Shown here: piece by piece, positions 8,118-10,681 of the stretch
How positions within the stretch are numbered: position 1 is the first letter of the stretch
Layout: each line of letters opens with the position of its first letter
Assembly (NCBI GenBank): GCA_040904765.1
Contig: JBBDST010000007.1
Coordinates: 1-10,681 of the forward strand
From: JBBDST01 sp040904765
Lineage (GTDB): Bacteria > Actinomycetota > Nitriliruptoria > Nitriliruptorales > Nitriliruptoraceae
Direction: 5' to 3'
Length of the DNA: 10,681 nucleotides
Program-made: the position numbers and the translations under genes
Notes under the pieces: generated by a model
Databases searched by the model: none
Told to the model about the DNA's origin: nothing
Seen by the model: the letters and a program-made list of their open reading frames with translations, nothing else

Positions 8118-9128
8118 CTAGAAGCCGTCGTCATCGTCAGCGACTGCCGTGTTGGGGGTGGCTTGTACAGCTGAGGGGCAGTATGACTGACGGGCACAAA
8201 ACCGGCACCAGGAGCCGCCACGAAGGGTGAATAACTCCTCTTCGGTATGGCCACTGGCGACTGCAGCAAGGCGTAACAGTTGTGCGACTGTGGCAACACA
8301 TTGGGCGGCGGCAGCAAACAGCGCCTCGGGACGTAATGCTTCAACTTCGGCGCGACCTTCAGCGATGTAGAAGGTGGCCCAACGTTTGGGTGGCATGCCG
8401 GTCGCGAGCGTAAAAAGAAGCGCGTAGAACCGAGCATCTGCACGGTCGTTTTCGGGCCGTGGCAAACCGGTTTTCCAGTCGATCACGACACTTCGTGCCG
8501 CCCCGTCACGGGTAGTGCTGTTCACCACCAGATCCGGTACCCCGCGAAGTGCTACGGGCAGGCCAGGCAGCGTCCATTCGACGCTGCGTTCGGCTACGAG
8601 TACTGCCCGGGCAGGTTCGATGAGTGGCCACACGTCGCGATGTATCGCGACTTGTTGGCAGATCTGTTCGGCCATAATTTGGGCGTCGTCACGTGTCTGC
8701 CAGTTCAACCATGCGGCGAGTGACGTCGGATCACCAGGGTTGTCGCTGGCGTGTGTGCGCCACACGTCACGCAACACATCCATCACGTCGTGTTCGCGTC
8801 GTGTGCGTAAGTCTTGTGCGATGACGGCGTGCACGAGTACGCCACGCACGTTGTTCCAGTTGTGGGTGTAGGGCAGCGGGTCGTTTTGCCAGCCGTCACA
8901 ACTTAACCGCGACAGTTTGCTTTTCGTGACGAGTATCCGCCGCCGATAGGCACTTTGGGCAAGGAGTGTCAGTTCAGGCAAGTGGGGGGTGAGCCGTTCG
9001 ATTAAAAAGGTGCGTAGTTCGTCTGCCAGACCCTTGGGTGGGATTGGTGGTGGTGTCCCCCAGGCAAACACCTGATCGAGGGTGCGGCGAAACGGTTCAT
9101 CGTGTGGATGGTCAATAGTCACAGTCAC
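8118..9128 (-). CDS. PD-(D/E)XK nuclease with four-cysteine iron-sulfur signature (RecB/AddB/Cas4-like)
   Basis: This is a 336-residue predicted DNA nuclease of the RecB family, without any helicase domain. The nuclease core has GVLVH (H100), an acidic residue in AERSVEW (E180), GVPDLV (D199), VVIDWKTG (D217, K219) and a following RFYALL (Y235). Four cysteines fit the AddB/Dna2/Cas4 4Fe-4S arrangement: C77 in KSKLSRLSCDGW before the nuclease core, and C308xxC311x5C317 after it. The N-terminal 65 residues match nothing I recognise, and the C-terminus is a short acidic tail. The GTG start overlaps the stop of the upstream gene by four bases (GTGA), implying translational coupling. HIRAN follows nine bases downstream. 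It is unlikely to be a CRISPR Cas4, since no cas genes or repeats are visible. End resection, repair or defence are possible roles; none is proven. Confidence 0.85.
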   Translation of the reverse strand: MTVTIDHPHDEPFRRTLDQVFAWGTPPPIPPKGLADELRTFLIERLTPHLPELTLLAQSAYRRRILVTKSKLSRLSCDGWQNDPLPYTHNWNNVRGVLVHAVIAQDLRTRREHDVMDVLRDVWRTHASDNPGDPTSLAAWLNWQTRDDAQIMAEQICQQVAIHRDVWPLIEPARAVLVAERSVEWTLPGLPVALRGVPDLVVNSTTRDGAARSVVIDWKTGLPRPENDRADARFYALLFTLATGMPPKRWATFYIAEGRAEVEALRPEALFAAAAQCVATVAQLLRLAAVASGHTEEELFTLRGGSWCRFCARQSYCPSAVQATPNTAVADDDDGF

Positions 9129-9691
9129 ACCGTCAGCAAAGCAGCAAGGTCGGCGTCGTTTACGTGAGGGGACACAAAATTGCCGTGGACTTCAAGCACG
9201 GGCACATCTCCGATGCCGCGCCGACGGTTCTGGGTCATCTGCTGGGTGAGTGTGCGCTGCCGGCTGTCGTCGGCAAGTGCGTGTGTGACCTCTTGTGGCT
9301 CGAGGCCAACGTTGTCGGCAAGTTCAAGCACCACCTCATCGGTGTCGATCGCGGCGCCTTCACGCCAGTAGGCGTGAAGCACGTGGCGACGCCATAGTGC
9401 TCCAACTTCTGACTGTTCGGCGATTTGGCTCACCAGGTGGGCTTTGAGGGTGGGTGGCTGCCAGGCGGGTGTGCCAAGAGGTATGCCAAGTGTTTGAGCG
9501 TCGTTAGCCCACTGGTCGCGTTGGGTGTGAAGGCGTGGCCCAAAGGGCACGGCGATGGCAAGGCCGAGCATGTCGATGCCAACAAACGTGATGGCTGCAC
9601 CGTGTGTTCGCAGCGTGTCCAGACGCAAGACGGCAACCACCGACGAGGGTGAGGTGAAATCAAAGTGCAGTGCCGCCGGTGTAGCCGTCAC
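9125..9691 (-). CDS. DsbA/HCCA-isomerase-fold (thioredoxin-like) protein lacking cysteines
   Basis: This is a 188-residue protein resembling the DsbA/FrnE/2-hydroxychromene-2-carboxylate isomerase (GST-kappa) group. The beta strand LHFDFTSPSS at 8-17 corresponds to the position of the CxxC in DsbA or the catalytic Ser loop in HCCA isomerase. PFGPRLHTQRDQWANDAQ, then GIPLGTPA, resembles the helical insert of the isomerases. HVLHAYWREGAAIDTDE and GIGDVPVLEV (a likely cis-Pro loop) complete the fold. There is no cysteine anywhere, so dithiol redox chemistry is excluded; S14 could serve as in glutathione-dependent isomerases. GTG 9691 lies seven bases after the sulfurtransferase stop and puts the first strand at residue 8. 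A longer reading from GTG 9757 would overlap the previous gene by about 60 bases and is less likely. Its stop overlaps the nuclease start by four bases. The substrate is unknown. Confidence 0.75.
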   Translation of the reverse strand: MTATPAALHFDFTSPSSVVAVLRLDTLRTHGAAITFVGIDMLGLAIAVPFGPRLHTQRDQWANDAQTLGIPLGTPAWQPPTLKAHLVSQIAEQSEVGALWRRHVLHAYWREGAAIDTDEVVLELADNVGLEPQEVTHALADDSRQRTLTQQMTQNRRRGIGDVPVLEVHGNFVSPHVNDADLAALLTV

Positions 9692-9698
9692 GTGGATG

Positions 9699-10544
9699 TC
9701 ACTTACTCCAGGTACCCGGTTCGCTGCCAATTGCCCCTGGACGGTTGGGATCGGCACTCCACTGTGACCATGAGCCGGTGTAGAGCCGGCCTTTGACGCC
9801 GAGTTGTTCGAGCACCAGCAAGTTGTAGCACGCGGCTACGCCTGAACCGCAGTAGGAGATGACGTTGTCGGCAGTGAAGGTGCCGTGTGCAGCATATTCA
9901 TCTTTTAACGTGTCGGTGTCTTTGGTCACACCACCGGTCAGGTGGGCGGTGACGGGCAGGTTGATGGCGGAAGGGATGTGGCCTGGTCGCGAATCAACGG
10001 TTTCGTTGTCGCCCGCGTAGCGGTCTTGCGGTCGGGCGTCGAACAGCACCGTGTTGGATGTGTTCAGTAGGTGGGTGAGTTCATCGGCGTCAACGAATCG
10101 TTCGCTTGGCCATGGTTTCACCTTACGGGTTGTCGGGGTTGGTGTGACATCTGTCGTGTCAAGTGGGCCGTCCCAGTTGGCAAGGCCCCCGTCGAGCACC
10201 GTTGCGTTGTCACCCAGCGAACGCAGCATGTAGACGACCCGAGCTGCTGCGCCTGAGCCACCTTGGTCATACACGACGATGGTGCTGTCGTCGCCGACAC
10301 CAAGTGCGCCAAGTTCGGTGGCGAAGTGAGCTGCATCTGGCAGTGGGTTACGGCCGTCTGCTAGCGAACTTTCGCCCCCGGAAAGGTTTGGAAAGTCGGC
10401 GTACACCGCGCCAGGGATGTGCCCATTGAGATAGTCGCGTTTGGTAATTGAGCCGTCAAGAGCGTGACGTACATCTAAGATGATGACGTCAGTTGCGTGT
10501 TCGGTCAGCCAGTGTGCCGGCACGAACGGTGCCAGTTTTTCCAT
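9699..10544 (-). CDS. Two-domain rhodanese-type sulfurtransferase (thiosulfate/3-mercaptopyruvate type)
   Basis: This is a 281-residue tandem rhodanese, the usual length for thiosulfate or 3-mercaptopyruvate sulfurtransferases, which carry sulfur as a cysteine persulfide in the cytoplasm. The N-terminal domain (about 5-128) has LDVRHALDGS, GHIPGAVYADF and VVYDQGGSGAAARV, with no catalytic Cys, as expected for the structural half. The C-terminal domain (about 148-265) has DARPQDRYAGDN, GHIPSAINLP and the active loop at C232, reading CGSGVAAC. The closest pattern is CGSGVTAC of mercaptopyruvate enzymes, but with Ala for Thr; rhodaneses proper usually have CRKGVT. The ATG at 10544 is chosen because GGGGAG sits seven bases upstream and the rhodanese fold begins at once. 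An open extension to 10649 adds 35 unrelated residues running through the promoter. It is the first gene of the four-gene leftward operon and diverges from the TPP riboswitch. Confidence 0.9.
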   Translation of the reverse strand: MEKLAPFVPAHWLTEHATDVIILDVRHALDGSITKRDYLNGHIPGAVYADFPNLSGGESSLADGRNPLPDAAHFATELGALGVGDDSTIVVYDQGGSGAAARVVYMLRSLGDNATVLDGGLANWDGPLDTTDVTPTPTTRKVKPWPSERFVDADELTHLLNTSNTVLFDARPQDRYAGDNETVDSRPGHIPSAINLPVTAHLTGGVTKDTDTLKDEYAAHGTFTADNVISYCGSGVAACYNLLVLEQLGVKGRLYTGSWSQWSADPNRPGAIGSEPGTWSK

Positions 10545-10576
10545 AGTTGCGCTCCCCAATAACAGTCTCTGGTGTG

Positions 10577-10585
10577 AACGTAGCG
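10577..10585 (-). promoter_or_regulatory. Candidate promoter of the sulfurtransferase-nuclease-HIRAN operon
   Basis: The minus strand reads CGC followed by TACGTT (TAnnnT). The transcript would start near 10570, about 26 bases before the ATG at 10544, which fits a short leader holding the ribosome binding site GGGGAG (10552-10557). No clear -35 is seen. Its GTAGCG core at 10580-10585 is mirrored by CGCTAC at 10613-10618, part of the opposing promoter. Confidence 0.4.
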
Positions 10586-10612
10586 CCCCGTGGGATCCGC
10601 TGTGGTTTGTTT

Positions 10613-10621
10613 CGCTACACT
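10613..10621 (+). promoter_or_regulatory. Candidate promoter reading into the TPP riboswitch
   Basis: CGC followed by TACACT (10616-10621) is a good extended TAnnnT-type -10. The start of transcription would be near 10628, roughly 20 bases before the riboswitch begins. The -35 region (about 10593-10598) has no recognisable hexamer. It is arranged back-to-back with the promoter of the leftward operon. Confidence 0.45.
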
Positions 10622-10629
10622 GTTTTTTG

Positions 10630-10650
10630 CACCGAATTTCGGTGTACACC
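10630..10650. repeat. Compound palindrome between promoter and riboswitch
   Basis: CACCGAA at 10630-10636 and TTCGGTG at 10638-10644 form a perfect 7-bp dyad around one base. GGTGTACACC at 10641-10650 is a perfect 10-base palindrome sharing GGTG with it. The element begins at the predicted transcript start and ends at the riboswitch. It could be a repressor site or a 5' hairpin that protects the transcript or competes with riboswitch folding. It is not a terminator: the T6 run (10623-10628) lies before it on the plus strand. Confidence 0.45.
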
Positions 10651-10681
10651 CGGGGAGCTCGTGGAGACGAGCTGAGAGGGC
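10646..10681 (+). promoter_or_regulatory. TPP (thi-box) riboswitch, 3' part beyond the window
   Basis: CGGGGAGC at 10651-10658 and GCTGAGAGGG at 10671-10680 match the start of the thiamine-diphosphate riboswitch in its actinobacterial form. AGCTCGT (10656-10662) pairs perfectly with ACGAGCT (10667-10673) across a four-base loop, as expected for the first hairpin arm. The CTGAGA conserved element follows directly. ACACC just upstream could be the 5' strand of the closing stem. The pyrophosphate-sensing half and the expression platform are outside the window. It presumably represses a thiamine synthesis or transport gene, such as thiC, when TPP is plentiful. Confidence 0.85.

Noticed and set aside
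8118..9128. CRISPR-associated Cas4
   Set aside because: No cas1/cas2 or other cas genes and no direct-repeat array are present; the length and N-terminal segment also differ from typical Cas4.
10623..10644. T6 run plus hairpin as a rho-independent terminator
   Set aside because: On the plus strand the T-run precedes the hairpin, and on the minus strand the run is A; neither order fits a terminator.
10545..10649. N-terminal extension of the sulfurtransferase to 316 residues
   Set aside because: The extension crosses the promoter and lacks rhodanese similarity, while ATG 10544 has a strong ribosome binding site at ideal spacing.

Overview
The window looks like a chromosomal stretch from a moderately GC-rich bacterium, most likely an actinobacterium. 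Several features fit this: frequent GTG starts with purine-rich ribosome binding sites, candidate -10 boxes of the TAnnnT type, a PhoU-family protein of an actinobacterial style, a VanW-family protein, and a TPP riboswitch with the GGGAGC...GCTGAGAGGG signature I associate with actinobacteria. An Acidimicrobiia-like source is possible, but this is a guess from style. I see no transposase, integrase, tRNA, rRNA, CRISPR array or phage gene. No gene-free stretch exceeds 300 bases.

Left part (1-3971): the 3' portion of a PhoU-family gene runs rightward off the left edge. It converges on a leftward secreted M23 peptidase with an EnvC-like coiled coil. A perfect 9-bp inverted repeat sits where the two genes meet and probably serves as a two-way terminator. 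The peptidase diverges from a rightward membrane-anchored VanW-family protein, so two cell-envelope genes share one control region containing nested inverted repeats.

Middle (3972-7609): one long gene encodes a fused indolepyruvate:ferredoxin oxidoreductase family enzyme. It has its own candidate promoter and a good ribosome binding site.

Right part (7626-10544): four leftward genes form a tight operon with junctions of +7, -4 and +9 bases. In transcription order they are a two-domain rhodanese-type sulfurtransferase, a cysteine-free DsbA/HCCA-isomerase-fold protein, a PD-(D/E)XK nuclease with a four-cysteine AddB/Cas4-type iron-sulfur signature, and a small stand-alone HIRAN-domain protein. 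The nuclease-HIRAN pair is the most intriguing part: it looks like a DNA-end processing module without its own helicase, tied to sulfur-handling genes.

Right edge (10545-10681): the operon promoter is back-to-back with a rightward promoter that reads into a truncated TPP riboswitch. The controlled gene, presumably for thiamine synthesis or transport, lies outside the window. Four candidate promoters in the window (peptidase, oxidoreductase, sulfurtransferase operon, riboswitch) share CGC-TA-NNN-T, which may be the extended -10 element of this organism.
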